From IMG/VR virus record IMGVR_UViG_3300030085_003871, positions 1 through 20,429 of that record: a stretch of 20,429 nucleotides of DNA; one strand, given 5' to 3'. Position 1 is the stretch's first letter; the number at the start of each line of letters is the position of its first letter. The notes under the pieces are model-generated. The model was not told the DNA's origin and made no database searches. It was given only the letters and a program-made list of their open reading frames with translations. The stretch is from a virus. Made by a program: the position numbers and the translations under genes. This document shows positions 1 to 5,398 of this stretch, one piece after another.

Positions 1-2
1 CT

Positions 3-440
3 TATGATTACGCTCTTGATGGATTATTCGTAGGTGATATGCCTCAGACAGCTTATGTCTTAGGTACAACACTTACACCAATCAAAGGTCTTAGACTACA
101 AGGTATTTTCAAGATGTACGATAAGAACTACGCTGATTGGTCACCAGGCGCTCGTGAGTATGATGGTGATGATGCTAACGCTGACAGAGCACAAGTCTGG
201 CAAGCTCCAGGCTATAATCGTTTAGACCTACACGGTTCATACAAACTACCAAAGATTGGTGGTTATGATATAACCCTAACTGGTCACGTATTTAATGCTC
301 TTGATGCTTTATATGTACAAGATGCAGTTGATAACTCACCTTATAATAGTTTCGGTGATAAACTTCACCTACCACATAACGCTGAGGTATTCTTAGGAAC
401 ACCACGTTATGCTAACATAGGATTAGTTGTTAATTTCTAA
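3..440 (+). CDS. TonB-dependent receptor, C-terminal fragment (5' end outside window)
   Basis: The reading frame is open from base 3 and runs off the left edge, so the ATG at 39 is internal. The 145 visible residues look like the last beta-strands of an outer-membrane TonB-dependent receptor: alternating aromatic strands, a VFNALDALYV segment like the NVFN...Y motif near the end of these receptors, a FLGTPRYANIGL strand, and a terminal Phe, which serves as the barrel-assembly signal. Such receptors import siderophores, vitamin B12 or glycans across the outer membrane and often act as phage receptors. Proline codons are mostly CCA and the GC content looks higher than in the phage genes, where CCT dominates, suggesting a bacterial origin. 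It is followed directly by a strong terminator. Whether it is a phage-borne gene, a host flank or an assembly join cannot be told from the window. Family assignment fairly sure. Confidence 0.75.
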   Translation, partial: YDYALDGLFVGDMPQTAYVLGTTLTPIKGLRLQGIFKMYDKNYADWSPGAREYDGDDANADRAQVWQAPGYNRLDLHGSYKLPKIGGYDITLTGHVFNALDALYVQDAVDNSPYNSFGDKLHLPHNAEVFLGTPRYANIGLVVNF

Positions 441-448
441 GTAATTTT

Positions 449-474
449 AGGGGGGATTAATTTCCCCCCTTTTT
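449..474 (+). terminator. Rho-independent terminator after the TonB receptor gene
   Basis: An 8-bp stem (AGGGGGGA / TCCCCCCT) with a 6-base TTAATT loop is followed by a T-run, starting 8 bases after the receptor stop codon. It separates the receptor gene from the phage early-type genes. Confidence 0.9.
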
Positions 475-486
475 ACAAAAAAACAC

Positions 487-516
487 TTGACAAGTGTAGG
501 TTTTTTTCCGTATATT
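487..516 (+). promoter_or_regulatory. Sigma70-type promoter P1
   Basis: TTGACA (487-492) and TATATT (511-516) are separated by 18 bases containing a T7 run. A perfect 7-bp palindrome (ACACTTG-A-CAAGTGT, 483-497) covers the -35 box and could be an operator. The expected transcription start is about 523, only a base or two before the ATG at 525, so the transcript may be leaderless. The same layout recurs at 721, 1661 and 5370. Confidence 0.8.
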
Positions 517-524
517 CATACTCA

Positions 525-707
525 ATGAAGATATTAAAATACTTTATAAATAAATTTTACAAACATTGTCCCACGTGTCATTGTGGATACAAAATGAAAC
601 CTAGTGATTTCAGAAAAGAAGAGTATAGTTGGATGTGTGTCTTTAAAAAAAAGTGTGGATTACAGGCTTATGAAACACTAAACGGGACTATACATTATTT
701 TAAATAA
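525..707 (+). CDS. small Cys-rich (zinc-ribbon-like) protein
   Basis: A 60-residue basic protein of unknown function. Cysteines at 15, 18, 20, 38 and 44 suggest one zinc site (CPTCHCG ... CVFKKKCG). Lys and aromatic residues are abundant, which fits a small nucleic-acid- or protein-binding early phage protein, but no family is recognised. The start lies about 8 bases after the -10 box of P1 and has no Shine-Dalgarno sequence, so it is either leaderless or begins at the internal Met24 (ATG at 594). It is the first gene after the terminator at 449-474. Confidence 0.6.
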   Translation: MKILKYFINKFYKHCPTCHCGYKMKPSDFRKEEYSWMCVFKKKCGLQAYETLNGTIHYFK

Positions 708-720
708 TTGCCGATTTTAC

Positions 721-750
721 TTGACTTGTATTGGTTTTTTGTCTTATATT
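721..750 (+). promoter_or_regulatory. Sigma70-type promoter P2
   Basis: TTGACT (721-726), an 18-base spacer with TGTATTGGTTTTTT, and TATATT (745-750). The spacer and downstream bases (AGGTATGAAAA) nearly match the promoter at 1661-1690, so this is a repeated phage promoter and not a chance match. It reads into the gene starting at 777. Confidence 0.8.
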
Positions 751-776
751 TAGGTATGAAAAATAAAGGAAATATA

Positions 777-1034
777 ATGAAAAGAGATGTTGATTTTGTT
801 GTTGAGAACCCTCAATTTAGTTTAAAAGATGGTGAGTTTATGTTTGATACTTGGACTGGTCTAGTGTGGCCTGTTACTGATGAAGGTAAATTAAATGTTA
901 TGGATGACGCTGTTCACATTACTGATGTTACAGATGAGTTTATGGAAAGTTTAGATAATTGGGATAAACGACATTTAGAAGCCTGGGTTATGAGAATGCA
1001 TGACTTCGGTGGTTTAGATAAGAGTAATCTATGA
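777..1034 (+). CDS. hypothetical acidic early protein
   Basis: 85 residues, no family recognised. The start at 777 is chosen over the in-frame ATG at 756 because AAAGGA (765-770) lies at proper distance from 777, while 756 sits at the expected transcription start of P2. The protein is acidic with scattered aromatic residues (DTWTGLVWPVTDEGK) and no membrane segment or Cys motif. Its TGA stop overlaps the next start as ATGA, implying translational coupling. The promoter and small size fit an early host-takeover protein, but this is inference. Confidence 0.7.
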   Translation: MKRDVDFVVENPQFSLKDGEFMFDTWTGLVWPVTDEGKLNVMDDAVHITDVTDEFMESLDNWDKRHLEAWVMRMHDFGGLDKSNL

Positions 1035-1186
1035 GTTATTTAGATAGTTTACTTACAACAGGTTTTGATGAGGACAATGAGTTGATTAAATCTGAAGAAA
1101 AAGAAGATTTAAGTAATGAGGAAGCTCAAATATCAGAGTACACTCACGACTTAATAGAAACAAAAGAATTTATCATATATGGCTAA
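1031..1186 (+). CDS. hypothetical 51-residue acidic protein
   Basis: A short frame, easily missed, beginning in an ATGA overlap with the previous stop and overlapping the next start (1179) by 8 bases. The predicted protein starts MSYLDSLLTTGFDEDNELIK, is strongly acidic (about a quarter Asp plus Glu) and predominantly helical, and ends EFIIYG. No family recognised. Support comes from the exact filling of the gap between two genes and from the coupling overlaps on both sides. Confidence 0.6.
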   Translation: MSYLDSLLTTGFDEDNELIKSEEKEDLSNEEAQISEYTHDLIETKEFIIYG

Positions 1187-1664
1187 TATTAGAATATCCC
1201 CTAGTGTAGCTTTCAGACCTCGTAAAGCGAATCCTATGAGAACTGATTTGGAGACAGAAATATACAATCAAAAAACTTATAGTAATGAAATCAAAGAATT
1301 AAAATTTCTTGTTGAGACAGGAAAAGCAGACCCTTTCACGATTGATATGTATGGTGCTCTTTTACAAGGTCGTAAGATAACACCTAAAATGTTGAAATGT
1401 ATAAAAAGAATTATACACGAAAACTCTCCTGAACAAGTTGAAAAGAAACGTTTAGAGACCGAAAGATTATTGTTAAAGTTAATAAAAGTAAAAAACGTAT
1501 TTGAAAAATGTGAATATAAACCTACCTATGTGTGGCGTACAGAAGATTTTTTAGATTCACTGGAAAAACAAATACTTAAAAAAGGTAGTTTATCTGTACG
1601 ACAAAAGATAGCTATGAATGATATGTACAAAAGATTTAAGAAAAAAAGTGAAAAAAACACTTGA
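1179..1664 (+). CDS. hypothetical basic helical protein with an internal repeat
   Basis: 161 residues, rich in Lys and Arg, no family recognised. Two stretches look alike: residues about 39-77 (ELKFLVETGKADPF ... GRKITPKMLKCIKRII) and about 121-157 (TEDFLDSLEKQILKKGSLSVRQKIAMNDMYKRFKKK). Each is a helix, then a short G-x-(I/L)-(T/S) turn, then a basic helix. Small helical modules of this type (LS.KQ...L..I..R) occur in phage replication and accessory proteins, so binding to nucleic acid or to a replication protein is possible but unproven. Its TGA stop (1662-1664) lies inside the -35 box of the next promoter. Confidence 0.7.
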   Translation: MANIRISPSVAFRPRKANPMRTDLETEIYNQKTYSNEIKELKFLVETGKADPFTIDMYGALLQGRKITPKMLKCIKRIIHENSPEQVEKKRLETERLLLKLIKVKNVFEKCEYKPTYVWRTEDFLDSLEKQILKKGSLSVRQKIAMNDMYKRFKKKSEKNT

Positions 1665-1690
1665 CACGTATTGGTTTTTATTCGTATATT
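1661..1690 (+). promoter_or_regulatory. Sigma70-type promoter P3
   Basis: TTGACA (1661-1666), an 18-base spacer (CGTATTGGTTTTTATTCG) and TATATT (1685-1690). It is nearly identical to P2, including the AGGTATGAAAA that follows, and shares ACACTTGACA and CGTATATTC with P1. It overlaps the stop codon of the preceding gene. Confidence 0.85.
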
Positions 1691-1715
1691 CAGGTATGAA
1701 AAAAGGAAATAAAAT

Positions 1716-1958
1716 ATGACTTATGTTTATAAAAAAGAAATGAAACTAGCTACTCTCGAAGTTGAGTATGTAATGAGTTCTGTTACTAATCTAATTACGA
1801 TTGTAAATATGTGGTATGCTGGTAAGCCTAGTAAACCATCTTATATGTCTGATGAATCTCGTATGGAGTTGATGGATGAATTAGAACGTGATTATCTTGA
1901 TAAGGAAAACGAGACAACTTTGTCAATAGAAAAACTACCTATAGCTCACGGAATATAA
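1716..1958 (+). CDS. hypothetical protein
   Basis: 80 residues, no family recognised. The start is supported by AAAAGGAAAT (1701-1710) just downstream of promoter P3. It has a basic N-terminus, a mixed helical middle containing a WYAGKPSKPSY segment, and an acidic C-terminal half (ESRMELMDELERDYLDKENE). It leads a short cotranscribed group with the membrane peptide at 1960 and the SWIM protein at 2093. Confidence 0.7.
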   Translation: MTYVYKKEMKLATLEVEYVMSSVTNLITIVNMWYAGKPSKPSYMSDESRMELMDELERDYLDKENETTLSIEKLPIAHGI

Positions 1959-1959
1959 A

Positions 1960-2088
1960 ATGAGAAAACAAATAACAAGACAACAATTATTAAAAAAACA
2001 ATCTCGTCAAAAGTTTATTACAGAAGGTTTAGGTTTCACTTGGATAATCCTAAGCTGGTTAATAATTTTAGTGTTAGGTACTATTTAA
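1960..2088 (+). CDS. small single-pass membrane protein
   Basis: A 42-residue frame starting 1 base after the preceding stop. The N-terminal half is strongly basic (RKQITRQQLLKKQSRQK) and the C-terminal half is one hydrophobic segment (FTWIILSWLIILVLGTI). This is a positive-inside single-span topology. Such peptides in phage early regions sometimes act on the host envelope or exclude other phages, but nothing here shows the function. It fills the gap before the SWIM gene. Confidence 0.6.
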   Translation: MRKQITRQQLLKKQSRQKFITEGLGFTWIILSWLIILVLGTI

Positions 2089-2092
2089 AACT

Positions 2093-2329
2093 ATGGAACA
2101 TCCTTTAGTTCAACAGATTATAGAACTCTTTGATGGTGTCCTTGTTGATGAATATGGTTGGAGACACTACAAAGTAAAAGGTAAAAATTATGACATTCGT
2201 TTTGACCCATCTCGTTTAGAGTGGGCTTGTGATTGTCCTGCTTATACTTACAGATATAAGTTTAAGAAAAAGTATTGTAAACATATTTTACAAATACAAG
2301 ATGAAAATTTTAACAGAAGGTATCAGTAG
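2093..2329 (+). CDS. SWIM-type zinc-finger protein
   Basis: A 78-residue protein that is little more than one SWIM zinc finger. The CxC...CxH signature is visible as C46-D-C48 and C62-K-H64, preceded by the expected beta-strands (YKVKGKNYDIRF, LEWACDC). SWIM domains bind DNA or partner proteins in SWI2/SNF2 helicases, transposases and RecA-paralogue partners. A stand-alone copy in a phage may act as a DNA-binding adaptor, which is inference. It is the last protein gene before the tRNA cluster. Domain call is solid, role unknown. Confidence 0.8.
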   Translation: MEHPLVQQIIELFDGVLVDEYGWRHYKVKGKNYDIRFDPSRLEWACDCPAYTYRYKFKKKYCKHILQIQDENFNRRYQ

Positions 2330-2334
2330 TGGCC

Positions 2335-2408
2335 GTGCTGGTGCCAGAGTGGTCTAATGGGGTGGATTGCAAATCCATTGTTCGTGAGTTCGAATCTCAC
2401 CCAGCACT
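2335..2408 (+). tRNA. tRNA-Cys (anticodon GCA)
   Basis: The acceptor stem GTGCTGG (2335-2341) pairs with CCAGCAC (2401-2407). The anticodon loop TTGCAAA (2367-2373) carries GCA at 2369-2371 on a 5-bp stem with one G-T pair. The T arm is GTGAG-TTCGAAT-CTCAC and the D stem is short (CCA/TGG). Discriminator T2408 fits Cys. CCA is not encoded, so the 3' end must be added by host enzyme. Confidence 0.93.
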
Positions 2409-2418
2409 CAAAGGTAAC

Positions 2419-2438
2419 TTGTGTCGATGTTGACACGA
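2419..2438 (+). other. hairpin between tRNA-Cys and tRNA-Ala
   Basis: A 7-bp stem TTGTGTC/GACACGA with loop GATGTT lies in the 35-base spacer between two tRNAs. There is no T-run, so it is not a terminator. It may guide RNase processing of the tRNA transcript. Confidence 0.5.
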
Positions 2439-2443
2439 AGTAT

Positions 2444-2516
2444 GGGGCTGTAGCTCAGTTGGGAGAGCGCCTCCCTTGCACGGAGGAGGTCGCAGGTTCG
2501 ACTCCTGTCAGCTCCA
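2444..2516 (+). tRNA. tRNA-Ala (anticodon TGC)
   Basis: The acceptor GGGGCTG/CAGCTCC includes the G3:U70 wobble that identifies alanine tRNAs. The anticodon stem-loop is CCTCC-CTTGCAC-GGAGG with TGC at 2477-2479, and the T loop is TTCGACT. Discriminator A2516, CCA not encoded. The acceptor stem has the same sequence as that of the tmRNA at 4363. Confidence 0.96.
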
Positions 2517-2520
2517 CAAT

Positions 2521-2593
2521 GCCAGAGTAGCTCAGTTGGTAGAGCAAGTGATTTGTAATCACTAGGTCGTAGGTTCGAATCCTATCTCTGGCT
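2521..2593 (+). tRNA. tRNA-Thr (anticodon TGT)
   Basis: The acceptor GCCAGAG/CTCTGGC pairs fully. The D arm is GCTC/GAGC, the anticodon arm is AGTGA-TTTGTAA-TCACT with TGT at 2554-2556, and the T loop is TTCGAAT. It lies only 4 bases after tRNA-Ala, so the two are surely processed from one transcript. CCA is not encoded. Confidence 0.96.
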
Positions 2594-2618
2594 CACTATT
2601 AAATAAAGGATACAGACT

Positions 2619-3005
2619 ATGATGTCTTTACAATGTAATAAATGTGGTAGATGGGTTGATAATGTTAGTGAAAGTACGAAATCAGTTACTTGTTCATATT
2701 GTACATTACAAGCCGTAGGTATGCCAGAAGAAAAAACTAAATCATACAAACCAACTGGTCGTCCTGCTGGATGGCACTTTATGAGTGAATTTGTAGATAA
2801 AGATGGGAATGTGTTTCACAAAGGTAAAGAACAACCTGATTTAAAAGGTACACTACCTCCTACTAAGATAACTAAAGCTAAGGTTAAAACTAAACGTAGG
2901 ACTAAAGAACAAATACTTATAGATAGACATAACGAGAAAAAACAAGCTCTAAAAAAAGCTATCAAGAAACAAAAAGATTTTTTAAATCATCAAGTAGGGA
3001 AATAA
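2619..3005 (+). CDS. zinc-ribbon phage protein with basic C-terminal tail
   Basis: 128 residues. A zinc ribbon at the N-terminus is visible as C6-x2-C9 and C25-x2-C28. A central block (GRPAGWHFMSEFVDKDGN followed by VFHKGKEQPDLKGTLPPT) resembles conserved proteins I recall from marine T4-like phages, though their function is unknown. The last 45 residues are a Lys/Arg-rich helix (KVKTKRRTKEQI ... KKQALKKAIKKQKDF). Nucleic-acid binding is likely from composition alone. The start has AAAGGA at 2605-2610; an ATG at 2622 is also possible. It opens the run of genes after the tRNAs. Confidence 0.8.
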   Translation: MMSLQCNKCGRWVDNVSESTKSVTCSYCTLQAVGMPEEKTKSYKPTGRPAGWHFMSEFVDKDGNVFHKGKEQPDLKGTLPPTKITKAKVKTKRRTKEQILIDRHNEKKQALKKAIKKQKDFLNHQVGK

Positions 3006-3080
3006 ATGTTTGAATTAATTGTAGTTTTTTTATTAGGGTATATAGCTATTAAAATGAATAATAATGATATGAGGTTCTGA
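3006..3080 (+). CDS. 24-residue membrane peptide (tentative)
   Basis: A very short frame starting right after the previous TAA and ending in a TGATG overlap with the next start. It has a hydrophobic stretch (ELIVVFLLGYIAI) followed by a polar tail (KMNNNDMRF). Coupling on both sides supports it, but the size is at the limit of what sequence alone can support. Function unknown. Confidence 0.4.
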   Translation: MFELIVVFLLGYIAIKMNNNDMRF

Positions 3081-3229
3081 TGAATGAAATAATACATTTT
3101 TTTAAACACGTGATAGGTTTCTGTGGTGAACACTCACATCCTAGTCTTTTACTTTCAGGAGGAGTATTTTTAACAGCTATGGGACTCTATTGGACAAAAT
3201 TTATTAACTTTTTCAAGGATATGTTTTAA
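3080..3229 (+). CDS. small membrane protein, holin-like in size
   Basis: 49 residues, coupled to the genes on both sides (TGATG at the start, TAATG at the end). An amphipathic N-terminus containing CGEHSHP is followed by one membrane segment (LLLSGGVFLTAMGLYW) and a short basic tail. Phage lysis regions contain such peptides, and a deformylase and a 3D-domain wall enzyme lie downstream. A holin role is possible but not demonstrated. Confidence 0.6.
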   Translation: MNEIIHFFKHVIGFCGEHSHPSLLLSGGVFLTAMGLYWTKFINFFKDMF

Positions 3230-3507
3230 TGGGATTTCAGGATAATTTATCGAAAAGAAACGGTAAATACACACTAAAATCTAAGACAGGTAAAGTCCGT
3301 AAAAAAGGAACTTGTGTTTCTTGTGGACAAAATGCATTAACTCGTGAGTTATTGTATGAATATAATACTGAAGATATGATTTTAGTTCGTCAATATATGG
3401 AGGACCATTTAACAACATATAGTAATCATCAAAGTATGAAACCTATTTGGTGTGATGAATGTAAAGCTCTAATCGAATATAAGAGTTCATTGAATGCAAG
3501 TAATTGA
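3229..3507 (+). CDS. zinc-ribbon protein
   Basis: 92 residues with a basic N-terminus ([20 protein letters not shown]) and a clear two-knuckle zinc site: C29-x2-C32 and C75-x2-C78. The knuckles flank a helical section. Proteins of this type bind DNA, RNA or polymerase, but no specific family is recognised. It starts in a TAATG overlap and overlaps the deformylase gene by 14 bases, so the two are probably translated together. Confidence 0.75.
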   Translation: MGFQDNLSKRNGKYTLKSKTGKVRKKGTCVSCGQNALTRELLYEYNTEDMILVRQYMEDHLTTYSNHQSMKPIWCDECKALIEYKSSLNASN

Positions 3508-4078
3508 TTGTTTAAAAGAAAATAATCCATATATAAATCAAAAATTAAAAGAGGTAAGTGTAGATGAGGGATTATCTATAGCGAAAGATTTATTCAATGT
3601 CCTCAATAAACGACAAGACGGTATTGGTTTAGCAGCTAACCAGGTGGGTATTGATGCTAGTGTTGCTGTTGTTAATGTTCGTGAACCTATAATATTAATT
3701 AATCCTAAGATTGTAAAACAATGGGAACCTGTTCCTTATTTTGAGGGTTGTTTATCATTCAAAGGTAAAAGTGTTCAGACTCAAAGATATTCTAATATAG
3801 TTATTAAGACTGAACAAGAAGAAGCAGAATGGTATTTTAGTGGAGCTCCTAATCCTAGTGATGGTAAAGGTAGTTGGGAAAAACAGGAACAGAATAAACA
3901 CGACAAAGAATTAAGATTGTTAGAAACTATATGTGTACAACACGAAATAGACCATTTAAATGGAATGACAATCTCAGATAGACAAATAATAACTACAATC
4001 ACGAATGAAGTAAAGGTCGGTAGAAATGACCCGTGTGTTTGTGGTAGTGGCAAAAAATATAAAAAATGTTGTATGTAA
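3494..4078 (+). CDS. def: peptide deformylase with C-terminal SEC-C zinc motif
   Basis: Removes the formyl group from the N-terminal Met of new proteins at the ribosome exit. All three PDF motifs are intact: [10 protein letters not shown] (residues 43-52), EGCLS (84-88) and QHEIDHLNG (149-157), giving metal ligands C86, H150 and H154 and catalytic E151. An insertion of about 25 residues (about 114-138) interrupts the region between motifs 2 and 3. The last 18 residues form a SEC-C zinc motif (C181-x-C183...C192-C193), as found at the end of SecA, where it binds ribosomes and SecB. I infer it tethers the enzyme near the ribosome. Phage deformylases are known in cyanophages, where they are thought to help maturation of photosystem proteins; no photosynthesis genes are seen here. 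At 194 residues it is longer than E. coli PDF (169). Confidence 0.93.
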   Translation: MQVIDCLKENNPYINQKLKEVSVDEGLSIAKDLFNVLNKRQDGIGLAANQVGIDASVAVVNVREPIILINPKIVKQWEPVPYFEGCLSFKGKSVQTQRYSNIVIKTEQEEAEWYFSGAPNPSDGKGSWEKQEQNKHDKELRLLETICVQHEIDHLNGMTISDRQIITTITNEVKVGRNDPCVCGSGKKYKKCCM

Positions 4079-4090
4079 CTACTTAACTAT

Positions 4091-4267
4091 ATGAAAAGAT
4101 TTTTTAAAGCACTTGGTAAATTATTAGGATTGATATTTGTATCAATAGCTACATCATTTGTTTTAATTTTACTGCTACTTACTTTTATTGTGGCATTTTC
4201 AGTTGAGTTTTTAAGGGATTTTTGGAATGGATATACAAGAAATTTTAGAAAAATTAGAGGAAGCTAA
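4091..4267 (+). CDS. small membrane protein
   Basis: 58 residues: a basic N-terminus (MKRFFKALGK), a long hydrophobic span (residues about 11-37, LLGLIFVSIATSFVLILLLL then TFIVAFS) and a charged tail ending NFRKIRGS. Long enough for one span or a tight hairpin. It lies between the deformylase and the tmRNA and ahead of the 3D-domain wall enzyme, so a lysis function is possible. The next frame (4227) starts inside its 3' end. Confidence 0.6.
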   Translation: MKRFFKALGKLLGLIFVSIATSFVLILLLLTFIVAFSVEFLRDFWNGYTRNFRKIRGS

Positions 4268-4370
4268 AGAAGAAGAAAATTGGGATTTAGTTCAGGAAGT
4301 AATAGAAATTATGATTGAGATGAACATTGATAATCCCTTTGATGAGTATCAAGACGAAGATTGGGGCTGA
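4227..4370 (+). CDS. hypothetical acidic peptide whose stop lies inside the tmRNA
   Basis: A 47-residue, very acidic helical peptide (about a third Asp and Glu). AAGGGA at 4213-4218 is a good Shine-Dalgarno for the ATG at 4227. The frame overlaps the previous gene by 41 bases and its TGA stop (4368-4370) lies 6 bases into the tmRNA sequence. RNase P cleavage of the tmRNA 5' end would therefore remove the stop codon from this message. Either the gene is expressed only from unprocessed RNA, or it is not a gene. Confidence 0.5.
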   Translation: MDIQEILEKLEEAKEEENWDLVQEVIEIMIEMNIDNPFDEYQDEDWG

Positions 4371-4770
4371 CCAGGTTTCGACAGATGTTCTTTGACAATA
4401 GAGTGCAGCAGAGTATGAGTAAACTCTTTAATAAGACTCAACAAAACTCAAATGGCGATAAATCGCTACAAGGGTTAGTAATTGATTGGCATTTAGCTGA
4501 AAATGATGGTGATTGGAATAATCCTCCCATCTCAAATTACGAACCAACTTACGCATACGCTGCTTAAGTTACTGAGTTATCTAACACTCGGTCATAAAAT
4601 AAGTTAGATAAATGTCCTCAGTAGCTCTGGACGTTAAACAGCTACCAGTCGTCAATCTGTAAACTGACCATAGTGGGTTGTAGGTTACTACTGAATTTGG
4701 AACCTAACTAAGCTGTGAATGACTCTATCGATTAAACATTTGGACGTGGGTTCGATTCCCACCAGCTCCA
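4363..4770 (+). ncRNA. ssrA: transfer-messenger RNA (tmRNA)
   Basis: Rescues stalled ribosomes and tags the unfinished protein for proteolysis. The 5' end GGGGCTGACCAGGTTTCGAC and the 3' end (GTGGG-TTCGATT-CCCAC then CAGCTCCA) match bacterial tmRNA ends. They form an alanine acceptor with the G3:U70 pair. Helix H2 closes through AGATGTT (near 4382) with AACATTT (near 4734), and AGAGT with ACTCT. A 9-bp helix TTATCTAAC/GTTAGATAA follows the tag stop, as expected for a pseudoknot. The tag frame ends TAA at 4565-4567 and encodes ...NYEPTYAYAA, close to the usual YALAA ending. The resume codon is uncertain: GCT at 4496 gives 23 residues, ATT at 4481 gives 28. CCA is not encoded. 408 bases, complete. 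Confidence 0.95.
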
Positions 4771-4806
4771 CAATAAAAAAAATTACCATTTTGGGTAGTA
4801 ACTAGA

Positions 4807-4814
4807 TATTTATA
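4807..4814 (+). promoter_or_regulatory. candidate late-promoter octamer TATTTATA
   Basis: TATTTATA lies 20 bases before the ATG of the 3D-domain gene. It is the reverse complement of the T4 late -10 sequence TATAAATA. The same octamer occurs at 14373 and 14405, both intergenic. The role is inferred from location and from the gp55 gene in this window; orientation is unresolved. Confidence 0.35.
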
Positions 4815-4834
4815 TAAACAAAGAAAAGGTAACT

Positions 4835-5353
4835 ATGAATAAGAATACTATATTATTAGGAATAGCTATTGTATTGATAACATATGCTAATGGCATTGTA
4901 TCAACTAAATTTCTTAGCGATAAGAATATCCAACTGCAATCTCTGTTAGATGAAAATAAAAGACTAGCAGAAAAGTTGGATGAATATGAAACAGAAGGAA
5001 TGCACGTGACCGTAACTATGTATCATCCTGTTCGTGAACAAACGGATTCTACACCGAACATTCTCGCGGATGGAACGCGCATTAGAACTCAGGAAGCTTC
5101 TAACTACAAATTTATAGCGGTTAGTAGAAATCTGTTAAAACGATGGGGAGGTTGGTTAGATTACGGCGACTTTGTTTTATTAAAAGGAACTAAAGATAAA
5201 GATGGTGTGTACCAAGTACGTGATGCTATGAATGCTCGTTTCGTGAATCGAATCGATATTTTAGAATCACCAGGTACTAAACCTTATAAGTTTGAGACGG
5301 CTAAGATTACTCGTACGAACTTAACGTACACTGGTGCTGAAGGTACTAAATAA
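4835..5353 (+). CDS. membrane-anchored 3D-domain protein, probable cell-wall lytic enzyme
   Basis: 172 residues. An N-terminal membrane segment or signal anchor (residues about 5-23, TILLGIAIVLITYANGIV) is followed by a short coiled coil (27-52) and a 3D domain (about 58-145). That double-psi beta barrel is found at the end of MltA-type lytic transglycosylases and in RpfB/YocH-type wall enzymes. Typical elements are VTVTMYHP, NILADGT, YGDFVLLKG and the Asp-bearing VRDAMNARFVNRIDIL (D130, D141). Likely role: peptidoglycan cleavage from the periplasm, that is, an endolysin or lysis helper. The uncleaved N-terminal anchor resembles SAR endolysins. GAAAAGG at about 4823 is the ribosome site. No T4-type lysozyme is visible in the window. 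Confidence 0.8.
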   Translation: MNKNTILLGIAIVLITYANGIVSTKFLSDKNIQLQSLLDENKRLAEKLDEYETEGMHVTVTMYHPVREQTDSTPNILADGTRIRTQEASNYKFIAVSRNLLKRWGGWLDYGDFVLLKGTKDKDGVYQVRDAMNARFVNRIDILESPGTKPYKFETAKITRTNLTYTGAEGTK

Positions 5354-5369
5354 AAATAAAAAATAACAC

Positions 5370-5398
5370 TTGACAAATAACAAATATTTTCGTATATT
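5370..5398 (+). promoter_or_regulatory. Sigma70-type promoter P4 of the deazaguanine operon
   Basis: TTGACA (5370-5375) and TATATT (5393-5398), spacer 17. ACACTTGACA and CGTATATT are shared with P1 and P3, but the T-rich spacer is replaced. It is the only promoter visible ahead of queD, so it may drive the whole run to dpdA or further. Confidence 0.85.

Noticed and set aside
545-552. TATAAATA on the plus strand, the T4 late promoter box
   Set aside because: It lies inside a coding frame directly after an early-type promoter and has no gene start at proper distance. Chance is likely in AT-rich DNA.
3781-4053. Minus-strand open frame opposite the deformylase gene
   Set aside because: It is the complement of a well-supported enzyme gene, has no ribosome site and gives a low-complexity Ser/Cys-rich product.
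4361-4567. Protein-coding gene of 68 residues over the tmRNA
   Set aside because: This frame is the tmRNA tag frame extended upstream. The start codon lies in the tRNA-like domain and only the last 23-28 codons are expected to be translated.
4780-4805. Terminator after the tmRNA
   Set aside because: Only a 4-bp TACC/GGTA hairpin without a T-run is present.
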